Of a DNA stretch of 64,000 nt, positions 56,412 through 64,000 are shown in pieces (the first letter of the stretch is position 1; each line of letters opens with the position of its first letter). The DNA lies in the NCBI GenBank assembly GCA_016195915.1, contig JACPYS010000008.1:87336-151335 (forward strand). Direction: 5' to 3'. The translations under genes and the position numbers were made by a program. This DNA is from Betaproteobacteria bacterium. GTDB taxonomy: Bacteria > Pseudomonadota > Gammaproteobacteria > Burkholderiales > SG8-39. The notes under the pieces were generated by a model. The model ran no database searches, had not been told where the DNA came from, and worked only from the letters and a program-made list of their open reading frames with translations.

Positions 56412-57662
56412 ATGGCAATCACAAGGAGAAAACTCATACAGGCGGCCGGCGCCGGAATCGGGGCATCGGCACTCGGCTTCCCCGCCATCCTGCGCGCGCA
56501 GGGCGATGCCATCCGGCTCGGCCTGTTGACGGTCAAGACCGGGCCGCTCGCCTCGGGCGGGCTGGACATGGAGCGCGCGCTGGTGATGTACCTGCGCGAG
56601 CGCGGCAACACGATTGCCGGGCGCAAGATCGAGTTGTTCGTTGCCGACACGGCGGGCGTGGCCGCGACGGCACGCACCAAGACGCAGGAACTGGTGGAGA
56701 AGAACCGCGTCCAAGCGCTGATCGGTCCGCTCGACGCGGGTTCCGCGCTCGCGATCGACGACTACATCCGCGCCCAGCAGATCCCGACCATGTCGGTCGC
56801 GGCCGCCGAGGACATGACCCAGAGAAAGCCCAATCCCTGGTTCGTGCGCGCGACCTCGACCTCGTCGCAATCCGCGCACGGGATGGCCGATTACTCCGCC
56901 AGGACGCTCAAGTACCAGCGCATGGCGGTGATCGCCGACGACATCCCCTACGGCCATGAGATGGTGGCGGGCTTCCAGCGGGTATTCGAAGAGGCGGGCG
57001 GCAAGATCGTGCAGAAGCTGTTTCCGCCGCTCACGGTGCCCGACTACGGAACCTACCTCGCGCAGATGAACCAGAAGATCGACGGCATCTTCCTCGGCTT
57101 CGCCGGTTCGAACGGGTTCCGCTGGCTGCGCCAGTTCAATGAATACGGCCTGAAGGGCAAGACCAATGTGGTCGGCGGCATGACCGCGCTCGACGAAGCC
57201 GTGTTGCGCAACATGGGCGACGAGGCGCTTGGGATCCTCACCGCCTGCTGGTACTCGGCCGAGATCGACAATCCGGTTAACCGCAAGTTCTCGCCCGCCT
57301 TCCGCGCCGAAGCGAAATACGATCCGGGCTTTTACGCCGCGGCGACCTACGTGAACGGTGCGGTGTTCCAGGCGGCGATGGAAGCGGTAAAGGGCAAGAT
57401 CGAGGACAAATCGGGATTCATGAATGCCTTGCGCGCGCTCAAGGTCGACACCTGCCGCGGCCCCGTCGCGTTCGACACCTACGGCAACGTGGTAGGCAAC
57501 GTCTACATCCGCAAGGTCGAGCGCAAGGAAGGCCGCCTGGTCAACTCGGTAATCCACACCTATCCGAACGTCAGCCAGTTCTGGACCTACAAGCCTGAGG
57601 AATTTCTCAAGAATCCGGTGTACTCGCGCGACTGGCCACCCGCGAAAAATCTCGAGTCCTGA
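56412..57662 (+). CDS. Periplasmic substrate-binding protein of Liv operon 3
   Basis: This 416-residue Liv-type receptor opens with a twin-arginine-like signal (ITRRKLIQAAGAGIGASALG), suggesting Tat export. The mature part has AIRLGLLTVKTGPLASGGLDME, VADTAGVAATARTKTQELVEKN and LIGPLDAGSALAIDDYI. A GAGGAG site stands before the ATG. The following permease and ATPase genes are collinear. Confidence 0.92.
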   Translation: MAITRRKLIQAAGAGIGASALGFPAILRAQGDAIRLGLLTVKTGPLASGGLDMERALVMYLRERGNTIAGRKIELFVADTAGVAATARTKTQELVEKNRVQALIGPLDAGSALAIDDYIRAQQIPTMSVAAAEDMTQRKPNPWFVRATSTSSQSAHGMADYSARTLKYQRMAVIADDIPYGHEMVAGFQRVFEEAGGKIVQKLFPPLTVPDYGTYLAQMNQKIDGIFLGFAGSNGFRWLRQFNEYGLKGKTNVVGGMTALDEAVLRNMGDEALGILTACWYSAEIDNPVNRKFSPAFRAEAKYDPGFYAAATYVNGAVFQAAMEAVKGKIEDKSGFMNALRALKVDTCRGPVAFDTYGNVVGNVYIRKVERKEGRLVNSVIHTYPNVSQFWTYKPEEFLKNPVYSRDWPPAKNLES

Positions 57663-57707
57663 CCGGTCCACCCCGGGGCCGGATGCGCATCCGGCCCCCT
57701 TCCGCCT

Positions 57708-58568
57708 ATGCAGTTCTGGATCATCCAGACGCTGAACAGCCTGGCCCTGGGCGGGCTGTTGTTTCTGCTGTCCGCCGGGTTTTCGCTGATCTTCGGATTG
57801 ATGCGTATTGCCAATCTCACGCACGGGGCATTGTTCATGCTCGGGGCGTACGTGGGCGTCACGATTCTCAGGGTGGTACCCGATCTGTGGCTCGCGGCGC
57901 TCCTTGGAGGACTCCTGGTTGCGGCCTTCGGCGGCCTGCTCGAGCGATTCATCCTGCGCGCGCTGGCCGGCAACGCGCTCGGCCAGGTGCTGGTCACGCT
58001 CGGCGTTGCATTCATCATCGCGGACTTCTGCCTCATCGTCTGGGGCGGCGATCCGATCCCGGTGCCGACGCCCGAATACCTGCGGCGACCGCTCATCGTC
58101 GCCGGCGTCGCCTTCCCGACCTATCGCCTGGTGGTGATCGGAATCGCCATCGTCACGGCGATCGTGCTTCACCTGCTCATGGAGCGCACCCGGCTCGGTG
58201 CGATGATCCGGGCGGGCGTGGACGATATGCAGATGGCGCGAGCGGTCGGGATCCCGGTGTCGCGGCTTTTCACCATCGTCTTCTGCCTCGGCTCGGCGCT
58301 TGCGGGCGCCGGCGGGATCATCGGCGGACCGATCCTGTCGGCCTACCCCGGGCTTGATTTCGAAATGCTGCCGCTCGCGCTGATCATCGTGATCCTCGGC
58401 GGGGTGGGGAGCCTGGTCGGCGCCTTCGTCGGCAGCTTCATCATCGGTTTCATCTACACCTTCGGCTCGGCGCTGCTGCCCGATCTTGCCTATGTCATCC
58501 TGTTCCTGCCGATGATCTTCGTGATTGCCTTCCGGCCGCGAGGCCTGTTTGGAAGATTGGGCACATGA
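57708..58568 (+). CDS. livH: ABC transporter permease LivH (operon 3)
   Basis: This 286-residue permease opens with LNSLALGGLLFLLSAGFSLIFGLMRIANLTHG and has AGVDDMQMARAVGIPVSRLF and ILGGVGSLVGAFVGSFIIG. It begins 45 bases after the receptor gene and overlaps livM by four bases. Confidence 0.92.
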   Translation: MQFWIIQTLNSLALGGLLFLLSAGFSLIFGLMRIANLTHGALFMLGAYVGVTILRVVPDLWLAALLGGLLVAAFGGLLERFILRALAGNALGQVLVTLGVAFIIADFCLIVWGGDPIPVPTPEYLRRPLIVAGVAFPTYRLVVIGIAIVTAIVLHLLMERTRLGAMIRAGVDDMQMARAVGIPVSRLFTIVFCLGSALAGAGGIIGGPILSAYPGLDFEMLPLALIIVILGGVGSLVGAFVGSFIIGFIYTFGSALLPDLAYVILFLPMIFVIAFRPRGLFGRLGT

Positions 58569-59512
58569 GGCCTGCGGCGTGGGGCGTCATCGCCACCGTA
58601 TTGGCCGGCATTCCGCTCATCGCCGGTGACTACTACGTCAACTTCACCAGCCAGATCTTCATCGCGGCGATTTTCGCCGCGAGCCTCAATCTGCTGGTGG
58701 GCTACGGCGGTCTGCCGTCGCTCGGCCATGCATCGTATCTCGGTGTGGCGGCTTATCTTTCGGCCTGGCTGTACCTCAAGCTGGGTCTCGCGCACTGGAT
58801 GACGGCGCCGATTGCCCTCGCGGCGACCACCTTGATGGCAGGTCTGTTCGGTCTGATCGCCTTGCGCGCGACCGGTCTGGGTTTCTTGATGCTCACGCTG
58901 GCGCTTTCACAGGTGCTTTGGGGTACTGCATACCGCTGGGTTTCGGTGACCGAAGGCGACAACGGACTCCGGGGAATGACGCGGCCGGCGCCCTTCGGCG
59001 TCAGCCTGGAAAATCCGGCGGCCTTCTATTATTTCGCTCTCGCGATCACGCTGCTCGCGCTTTGGCTCATGGCGAAGTTCGTAGGCTCTGCGTTCGGGGC
59101 GACGTTGCGCGGTACGCGCGACGAGGCGCGCCGCATGAGCGCGCTCGGCCACGACGTCTGGCTGGTCCGCTGGATCACGTTCGTCTACTCGGGCTTCTGG
59201 GGCGCGGTATCCGGCCTGTTGTTCGTCTACTACCACAAGTACATCCATCCGGCGTCGCTCTCGCTGACATCTTCGGCAGAGGCGCTGATCGGCGTGATCG
59301 CGGGCGGCTCGGGCACGCTCGCGGGTCCGCTGATCGGATCCGCCATCGTCATGATCCTCAAGAATTACGTTTCGTCCTATATCGAGCGCTGGAACATGCT
59401 GCTCGGCTTCGTTTTCATCGGCATCGTGATATTCATGCCCGATGGCCTGGTGCCCGGGATTCGCCGCTTTCGGACCCGCTGGTGGGCGCGCTGGAAGGCA
59501 AGGCGGTCATGA
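58565..59512 (+). CDS. livM: ABC transporter permease LivM (operon 3)
   Basis: This 315-residue permease has NLLVGYGGLPSLGHASYLGVAAYLS, TRDEARRMSALGHDVWLVRW as the ATPase-contact loop, and IAGGSGTLAGPLIGSAIVMIL. It overlaps neighbours on both sides by four bases. Confidence 0.92.
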   Translation: MRPAAWGVIATVLAGIPLIAGDYYVNFTSQIFIAAIFAASLNLLVGYGGLPSLGHASYLGVAAYLSAWLYLKLGLAHWMTAPIALAATTLMAGLFGLIALRATGLGFLMLTLALSQVLWGTAYRWVSVTEGDNGLRGMTRPAPFGVSLENPAAFYYFALAITLLALWLMAKFVGSAFGATLRGTRDEARRMSALGHDVWLVRWITFVYSGFWGAVSGLLFVYYHKYIHPASLSLTSSAEALIGVIAGGSGTLAGPLIGSAIVMILKNYVSSYIERWNMLLGFVFIGIVIFMPDGLVPGIRRFRTRWWARWKARRS

Positions 59513-60249
59513 CTGCCGCTCTGTCGATCACCGCCCTGAAGAAATCGTTTGGCGGCCTGCCGGCGGCGAACGACATCTCGCTCGAAGTCATGCCGGGAGA
59601 AAGGCGCCTGATCATCGGACCCAACGGCGCCGGAAAGACCACGCTGTTCAACCTGATCACGGGGGACCTCAGGGCCGACAGCGGCGAAATCCGTCTTTTC
59701 GGGGAGAACGTCTCCCGCTTTCAGTCCCACCGCCGCGCCCACTGCGGCCTGGCGCGAACCTACCAGATCATCACGCTGTTTCCCAGGGATTCGCTCGAGC
59801 ACAACATCGCTCTCTCGCTGCTCGGCCTGTCACCGATCCGCTGGAGCGCGTTCCGGCCGCTCGCGGCACATGCCCACCTGTACGAGGAGGCGCGCGGCGT
59901 GCTCAGACGCGTCGGCCTGGAGCAGCTCGCCGGCCGGTCCATCAGCGAAGTGTCGTACGGCGAAAAGCGTCGCGTCGAGATCGCCATGGCGCTCGCGCAG
60001 AAACCCAGGCTGCTGCTGCTCGACGAGCCGTTTGCCGGCCTGTCGCGCGAGGAAAGGCGTTACCTCACCGGATTGATCGCGGCGATTCCGCGCGAGACGA
60101 CCGTGATCATGATCGAGCACGACATGGACACGGCACTCGACCTGGCCGAGCGGATCACGGTGCTTCACTACGGGAGCGTGATCGTGGAAGGCACGCGCGC
60201 CGAGGTGGTCGCCGATCCGAAGACCCGCGAGGTGTATCTCGGTGACTGA
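59509..60249 (+). CDS. livG: ABC transporter ATPase LivG (operon 3)
   Basis: This 246-residue ATPase has Walker A GPNGAGKTTLFN, signature VSYGEKRRVEIAMAL, Walker B LLLLDEPFAGLS and IMIEHDMDTAL. It begins at the ATG overlapping livM and runs eight bases into livF. Confidence 0.92.
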   Translation: MTAALSITALKKSFGGLPAANDISLEVMPGERRLIIGPNGAGKTTLFNLITGDLRADSGEIRLFGENVSRFQSHRRAHCGLARTYQIITLFPRDSLEHNIALSLLGLSPIRWSAFRPLAAHAHLYEEARGVLRRVGLEQLAGRSISEVSYGEKRRVEIAMALAQKPRLLLLDEPFAGLSREERRYLTGLIAAIPRETTVIMIEHDMDTALDLAERITVLHYGSVIVEGTRAEVVADPKTREVYLGD

Positions 60250-60955
60250 AGCGCTCAGTCTCTCAGGGGTCAACGCGCTTTACGGCGACAGCCACGTCCT
60301 GCACGAGGTTTCGTTTTCTCTCTCGGCCGGACGGGTTCTCGCATTGCTGGGCCGCAACGGCGCCGGGAAGACCACTTGCATGAACGCTATCATCGGATTC
60401 CTTCCGCCGCGCGACGGCCGGATCAGCCTGTTCGGCGAGCCGATCGCGCGGCTCTCGCCCGAGGCGATCTCGCGCAGGGGTATCGGACTGGTGCCGCAGG
60501 GGCGCCGGATCTTTCCCACGCTGACGGTGCGCGAAAATCTGGTTGTCGCGCGGCAGTTGCGCCCGGGCACCGCCAGGCCTTGGACGCTCGAGCGCGTGTC
60601 CGAACTCTTTCCGCGGCTGCAGGAACGCCAGCAACAGCCGGCGGGCTCGCTCTCCGGCGGCGAGCAGCAGATGCTCGCGATCGGCCGGGCGCTGATGGGC
60701 AACCCGCGCGTGCTCCTGATGGACGAACCCTCCGAGGGGCTCGCGCCCCGGATCGTTGCCGAGGTCGGGCAGACGATCGCGCGTCTGAAAAAGGAAGGCC
60801 TGTCGATCGTGCTGGTGGAACAGAACATCAAGCTTGCATTCGGCCTCGCCGACGATGTGGTGATGTTGAACACGGGCCGCGTCGCGTTCTCGGGAGGCGT
60901 CGACGCGCTGCGCAACGACGAAGCGACGCTGACCCAGCACCTCGGCGTGTTCTAG
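60242..60955 (+). CDS. livF: ABC transporter ATPase LivF (operon 3)
   Basis: This 237-residue ATPase starts at a GTG inside livG. Walker A is GRNGAGKTTCMN, signature LSGGEQQMLAIGRAL, Walker B LLMDEPSEGLAPR and VLVEQNIKLAF. It is followed after 29 bases by an amidohydrolase in the same direction, suggesting a shared operon. Confidence 0.92.
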   Translation: MTEALSLSGVNALYGDSHVLHEVSFSLSAGRVLALLGRNGAGKTTCMNAIIGFLPPRDGRISLFGEPIARLSPEAISRRGIGLVPQGRRIFPTLTVRENLVVARQLRPGTARPWTLERVSELFPRLQERQQQPAGSLSGGEQQMLAIGRALMGNPRVLLMDEPSEGLAPRIVAEVGQTIARLKKEGLSIVLVEQNIKLAFGLADDVVMLNTGRVAFSGGVDALRNDEATLTQHLGVF

Positions 60956-60984
60956 ATTCTTCCACCCCAGAAAGGAATATCACG

Positions 60985-62133
60985 ATGATGTTTACCTGCA
61001 CTGCATCCGATTGCACCAATCCACGGCACGGCCGCCACCCGGCTCTCGCATCACGCAAGCGCGCTCCAACAGCCGCAAAGCCGCCACGCGCCGCGGCCTC
61101 GCCCAAGGTGGTGCGCGGCAAGAACGGACGCAGCCTGCGCGTCGATATCCATTGCCACTATCTCAACCCGGAGGTGCAGTTGAAAACCGCGCACCTGGAT
61201 CCGGCCCAGTACGACCCTTCGCGCGCGTATGCCAGCGCGCTCACGCGCGAAGTGAACGTCAGGCAGATGAAGGATCGCGGCCCGAAGCTCACGACGATCG
61301 AGGTACGGCTCAAGGACATGGACCGCATGGGCATCGACATCCAGGCGGTATCCCCGGCGCCTAACCAGTGCGCCTACTGGGCGGAGCCGGATTTTGGACT
61401 CGCGATTTCGCGCATGGTCAACGACCGTCTCGCGGAAATCGTCGCCACCTGGCCCGAGCGTTTCGTAGCGCTGGGGACCGTGCCACTACAAGACGCCGAG
61501 ATGGCGGTCGCCGAACTAGAGCGCTGCGTCAAAAAGCTCGGCCTGCGCGGCGTGGAGATCAATCCCAACGTCAACGGCATGGATCTCAGCGACCCGAGGC
61601 TGAAACTCGACAGGTTCTTCGCCAAAGTCCAGGAACTCGGCGTGGTGATCTTCATGCACCCGCTGGGATTCACGCAGGGCGAGCGGCTGATGGACCATTA
61701 CTTCAACAACGTGATCGGCAACCCGCTGGAGACGACAGTGGCCGTGAGCCACCTGATCTTCGACGGCGTCATGGAACGCCACCCGAAACTGAAGGTCGTG
61801 CTGCCGCACGCGGGGGGCTATCTTGCCCACTATTGGGCACGCATGGATCACGCGCACCGCGCGCGCCCCGATTGCCACACCGTCATCAAGAAGGCGCCGA
61901 CCAGTTACCTGCGGAGATTCTATTTCGACACCATCACCTTCGACCGCGACATGCTGCGCCACCTGATCGACAAGTGGGGCGAGGATCACGTGCTGCTCGG
62001 CACGGATTATCCCTACGACATGGGCGAAGAGGACCCGGTCGGTCTGATCGAGAGCGTGCCGCGCCTCGGGCGCGCGGAAAAGGATCGGATCATGGGGGGA
62101 AATGCGGCCCGGTTGCTGGGGATCAAGCGATGA
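60985..62133 (+). CDS. ACMSD-like amidohydrolase
   Basis: This 382-residue amidohydrolase-2 family protein has metal ligands in VDIHCHYLNP, IFMHPLGF, LPHAGG and LLGTDYPYDMG. It is a longer relative of the enzyme at 6625: both share NPNVNG- or NINGAD-type and FDGVM or FGGVM segments. The first 50 residues are basic and proline-rich with CTASDCTNPRHGRH, and lie outside the barrel. Collinear with Liv operon 3 and the next dehydrogenase, it probably processes the imported acid. Confidence 0.88.
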   Translation: MMFTCTASDCTNPRHGRHPALASRKRAPTAAKPPRAAASPKVVRGKNGRSLRVDIHCHYLNPEVQLKTAHLDPAQYDPSRAYASALTREVNVRQMKDRGPKLTTIEVRLKDMDRMGIDIQAVSPAPNQCAYWAEPDFGLAISRMVNDRLAEIVATWPERFVALGTVPLQDAEMAVAELERCVKKLGLRGVEINPNVNGMDLSDPRLKLDRFFAKVQELGVVIFMHPLGFTQGERLMDHYFNNVIGNPLETTVAVSHLIFDGVMERHPKLKVVLPHAGGYLAHYWARMDHAHRARPDCHTVIKKAPTSYLRRFYFDTITFDRDMLRHLIDKWGEDHVLLGTDYPYDMGEEDPVGLIESVPRLGRAEKDRIMGGNAARLLGIKR

Positions 62134-63071
62134 GCACGCCCCGACAGTCAGTGGGAGTGATCGGTCTGGGTATCATGGGTTCGGCGATGTCGGCCAACCT
62201 GGTCAAGGCGGGGTTTGCCGTCACGGGATATGACCCGGTTCCCGTATGTCGTTCGGCACTCTCCCGCGCCGGTGGGCGCGCCGTCCGAAGCACCGCGGTT
62301 GTGGCCAAACGAGCGGGGATCATCATCACTTCACTGCCCTCTTCCGAGGCCCTGGCCGATGCAAGCGCCGAACTCGCGCGGACCGGACGCAGGGGCCAGA
62401 TCGTCATCGAGGCGAGCACGCTGCCGATCGAGGTCAAGCAGGCGGCGCGAAAAGTTCTTGCCGCGCGAGGGATCACGCTGCTCGACTGTCCGTTGAGCGG
62501 AACCGGCGCACAGGCGCGCACCAGGGACCTCGTCGTCTACGCGAGCGGTGAAAGTGCCGCATACCGGAAATGCACCGCCGTGTTCGAAGGATTTGCGCGC
62601 GCCCACTTCCTGGTCGGCCCGTTCGGCGACGGCTCGAAGATGAAATTCGTCGCGAACCTCCTGGTTGCGATACACAACGTGGCTGCGGCCGAAGCAATCG
62701 TTCTCGGCATCAAGGCGGGCCTCGATCCCGCCAAGGTGCTGAAGATCGTCTCTAGCGGAGCGGGCACGTCGCGCATGCTCGAAGTGCGCGGACCGATGAT
62801 GGTGAAAGGCGACTACTCGGAGGCCACGATGAAGGTATCGGTGTGGCAAAAGGACATGAAGATCATCGCCGAATACGCGCGTTCGATCGATTGCCCCACG
62901 CCGCTGTTCCTCGCCAGCGCGCCGTTCTATACCGCCGCCATGGCGATGGGCCGGGGCCGCGAGGACACTGGCTCCGTGTGCGCGGTGCTGGAGGAGATGG
63001 CGGGAAGCAGGCGCAGCAGGAAGCGGAACCTAGGGTCAGGTCTTGCATCGACGCCCCGATTCAAGACCTGA
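62130..63071 (+). CDS. Beta-hydroxyacid dehydrogenase-like NAD(P)-dependent oxidoreductase
   Basis: This protein of 313 residues as read belongs to the 3-hydroxyisobutyrate dehydrogenase family. The nucleotide motif is VGVIGLGIMGSAMSANLVKAG, the substrate loop is LLDCPLSGTGAQARTRDL, and the catalytic lysine is in GSKMKFVANLLVAIHN. Its start overlaps the amidohydrolase stop (ATGA). The last 10-13 residues are encoded by an inserted REP-like palindrome that also supplies the TGA, so the original C-terminus has been changed. Confidence 0.88.
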   Translation: MSTPRQSVGVIGLGIMGSAMSANLVKAGFAVTGYDPVPVCRSALSRAGGRAVRSTAVVAKRAGIIITSLPSSEALADASAELARTGRRGQIVIEASTLPIEVKQAARKVLAARGITLLDCPLSGTGAQARTRDLVVYASGESAAYRKCTAVFEGFARAHFLVGPFGDGSKMKFVANLLVAIHNVAAAEAIVLGIKAGLDPAKVLKIVSSGAGTSRMLEVRGPMMVKGDYSEATMKVSVWQKDMKIIAEYARSIDCPTPLFLASAPFYTAAMAMGRGREDTGSVCAVLEEMAGSRRSRKRNLGSGLASTPRFKT

Positions 63072-63074
63072 CCC
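63033..63074. repeat. REP-like palindromic element
   Basis: GGGTCAGGTCTTG (63033-63045) and CAAGACCTGACCC (63062-63074) are perfect 13-base inverted arms. After one mismatch, ATCG and CGAT extend the stem around the loop ACGCCC. Sequences beginning GGGTCAGGTCTTG are known as repetitive palindromes in other proteobacteria, often linked to RAYT/Y1-type transposases. Only one copy is visible here. It overlaps the end of the dehydrogenase gene and can form a strong hairpin on either strand. Confidence 0.75.
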
Positions 63075-63178
63075 CATTCATCCATTCATTTCATCCCGTA
63101 CCGGCCACCGGTCAATGCGTTGGCTCATCCGGCGGCAATAAGAGCATGAGGGTTGCAGCCAGTCTCAATGAGCAAGCG

Positions 63179-63565
63179 TTACAGCACGCGCACCGTAGAG
63201 CCGTAGCGGGCCAGCTTTGCATCCGCGGTAAGCAGGATCAGCGGCTCGGTCATGGATTGCGCCACCAGCAGGCGGTCGAATGGATCCTTGTGGTCGTCAA
63301 ACGCCGGCAGCGTGGCCACTTGCAGCAGGTGATGGTTTTCGATCGGCAGCCACGAGAAACCGTCGGCGACGACTTGCGCACAGAATTTCGGGAAGTCGAT
63401 GCGCAACTTGCCGTTGGCTATTTTGATCGCCATCTCCCAATGCGTGGCGCGGCTTACCAGCGCGTCATCCTCGGTCTGCTCGATCAGCGCAATGGCCGCG
63501 CCGGGCAAGCGCGCAGGCTCGAACATCCAGCAGTAGACGATCCGGGTGTCGAGCAGCAGCCTCAT
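63179..63565 (-). CDS. PIN-domain toxin (VapC-like)
   Basis: This 128-residue PIN nuclease is of the Phd-linked branch. Its acidic residues are D6 in LLLDTRIVYCW, E in ATHWEMAIKIANGKL, the aspartates of DDHKDPFDRLLVAQS and D in LLTADAKLARYG. The usual His after the first D-T is Arg here. Its ATG overlaps the antitoxin stop by four bases. Confidence 0.87.
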   Translation of the reverse strand: MRLLLDTRIVYCWMFEPARLPGAAIALIEQTEDDALVSRATHWEMAIKIANGKLRIDFPKFCAQVVADGFSWLPIENHHLLQVATLPAFDDHKDPFDRLLVAQSMTEPLILLTADAKLARYGSTVRVL

Positions 63566-63842
63566 TTACCAGGGGCGGCGGCAGGCGTTTCATTCGCGGC
63601 AGGTGCTTCGCCGTCCTTGAGCGCGTCGAACAGATCGTCGACGGACGCATTGAAGTCTTCCGCCATCCATCCCTGTCCCTCCAGGCTTCCCGGCGGCGCG
63701 ATCTTGCGGCGCGGCGGCTTGTACGCGGTCAAGATTGCGATCGGCTCGCCTGCACGCGCGATGATCACCTCCTCCCCGCCCCCACAGACTCCAGCAGGCG
63801 CGACAGGTGGGTCTTGGCTTCGTGGATGTTGAACATCGCCAT
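63562..63842 (-). pseudogene. Phd/YefM antitoxin with one-base frameshift in a G-run
   Basis: ATG 63842 opens MFNIHEAKTHLSRLLESVGAG, a standard Phd N-terminus, then hits TGA. The correct continuation, EEVIIARAGEPIAILTAYKP and an acidic tail ending at 63562, is in the next frame. The shift falls in the run GTGGGGGCGGGGAGGAGG near 63775-63790; adding one G restores the protein. This may be a real mutation, a sequencing error in a homopolymer, or rarely a slippage site. Confidence 0.7.
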
Positions 63843-63855
63843 GGTGGTTATTCCA

Positions 63856-63865
63856 GTTAGCTAAC
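63856..63865 (-). promoter_or_regulatory. Palindrome upstream of the last phd gene
   Basis: GTTAGCTAAC is a perfect 10-base palindrome 14 bases upstream of the phd ATG, in the position expected for an antitoxin operator. No convincing -35 is seen. Confidence 0.35.
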
Positions 63866-64000
63866 CTGAGTTTTCACACGACCCAGAGGCGTTAACTCGC
63901 CTGGCCGTCGGCCATGGGGGGCGGCCGTCTTGCTTCGCGCGGCGACACTCGCGGTACTGAGGTTGCTGGCCAATCGTTCCCTGCTGGGCGTGTTAGCGCG
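63866..64000. other. End of window, nothing assigned
   Basis: These 135 bases show no recognisable gene start, RNA or repeat. Any gene here would be cut by the window edge. Confidence 0.6.

Noticed and set aside
56373..58172. 599-codon minus-strand ORF opposite Liv operon 3
   Set aside because: Shadow frame of the binding protein and LivH; composition typical of antisense to GC-rich genes.
63072..63178. CATT-rich stretch after the REP-like element as a tandem repeat
   Set aside because: Only a few imperfect CATTCAT/CATTTCAT words occur; too short to call.
1..64000. CRISPR arrays, rRNA, tRNA genes, prophage or intact insertion sequences
   Set aside because: None was seen on reading; no spaced direct-repeat arrays, cloverleaf-like sequences, or transposase/integrase motifs were noticed.

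Overview
The window is high-GC bacterial chromosome, most likely from a betaproteobacterium close to Burkholderiales, probably an environmental strain. That inference rests on three TctC/Bug solute receptors, three complete branched-chain-amino-acid-type (Liv) ABC operons, a TRAP transporter, and much catabolic machinery: a molybdenum hydroxylase, FAH-family hydrolase, maleylacetoacetate-isomerase-like GST, VOC proteins, ACMSD-like amidohydrolases and an acyl-CoA synthetase. No rRNA, tRNA, CRISPR array, prophage or intact transposase was recognised.

Layout. 0-4.6 kb: sucCD (sucD cut by the edge; SucC has a lysine-rich tail), then divergent glpK and an MFS transporter. 4.7-6.6 kb: two toxin-antitoxin-like pairs. 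6.6-12.9 kb: amidohydrolase, two Bug receptors, a deacetylase-like protein, an LVIVD-type protein and a CobW GTPase. 12.9-22.4 kb: an accessory island of Phd/PIN, AbiEi/AbiEii, RES/Xre and PIN modules, a DUF4143 ATPase, a Uma2 nuclease and several decayed genes. 22.5-26 kb: TPR protein, GST, MOSC and cupin.

26.0-27.3 kb: the most interesting locus. Two adjacent minus-strand genes encode exported redox proteins, a TlpA/thioredoxin-like protein and a peroxiredoxin. Each is interrupted by one in-frame TGA exactly where the catalytic cysteine belongs (W-U-x-x-C and T-x-x-U). TGA is an ordinary stop elsewhere in the window, and each TGA is followed by a small hairpin, so a two-gene periplasmic selenoprotein operon is the best reading. 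It lies just downstream of a Liv operon (27.4-31.9 kb) and a 34-codon cysteine-rich ORF coupled to livF.

32-40.5 kb: a minus-strand catabolic group (SDR, quinone-oxidoreductase-like MDR, acyl-CoA synthetase, thioesterase), two VOC proteins and a DctPQM TRAP transporter. 40.6-47.4 kb: a molybdenum hydroxylase operon whose large subunit is split over two overlapping ORFs, with a zinc dehydrogenase, a tandem ABM-type protein and a third Bug receptor. 47.7-48.4 kb: RHH/PIN pair. 48.5-54.1 kb: FAH hydrolase divergent from Liv operon 2. 54.1-55.2 kb: HTH-MNT/HEPN pair behind strong palindromes. 55.2-63.1 kb: DUF1330, MaiA-like GST, Liv operon 3, ACMSD-like amidohydrolase and a beta-hydroxyacid-dehydrogenase-like gene whose end is overwritten by a REP-like palindrome. 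63.2-63.84 kb: PIN toxin with a frameshifted Phd antitoxin.

The catabolic blocks look like uptake-plus-degradation units for organic acids and aromatic ring-cleavage products; the substrates cannot be read from sequence. The many toxin-antitoxin modules and gene remnants mark the gaps between these blocks as recombination-prone. All homology calls come from motif and family recognition; no database search was run.
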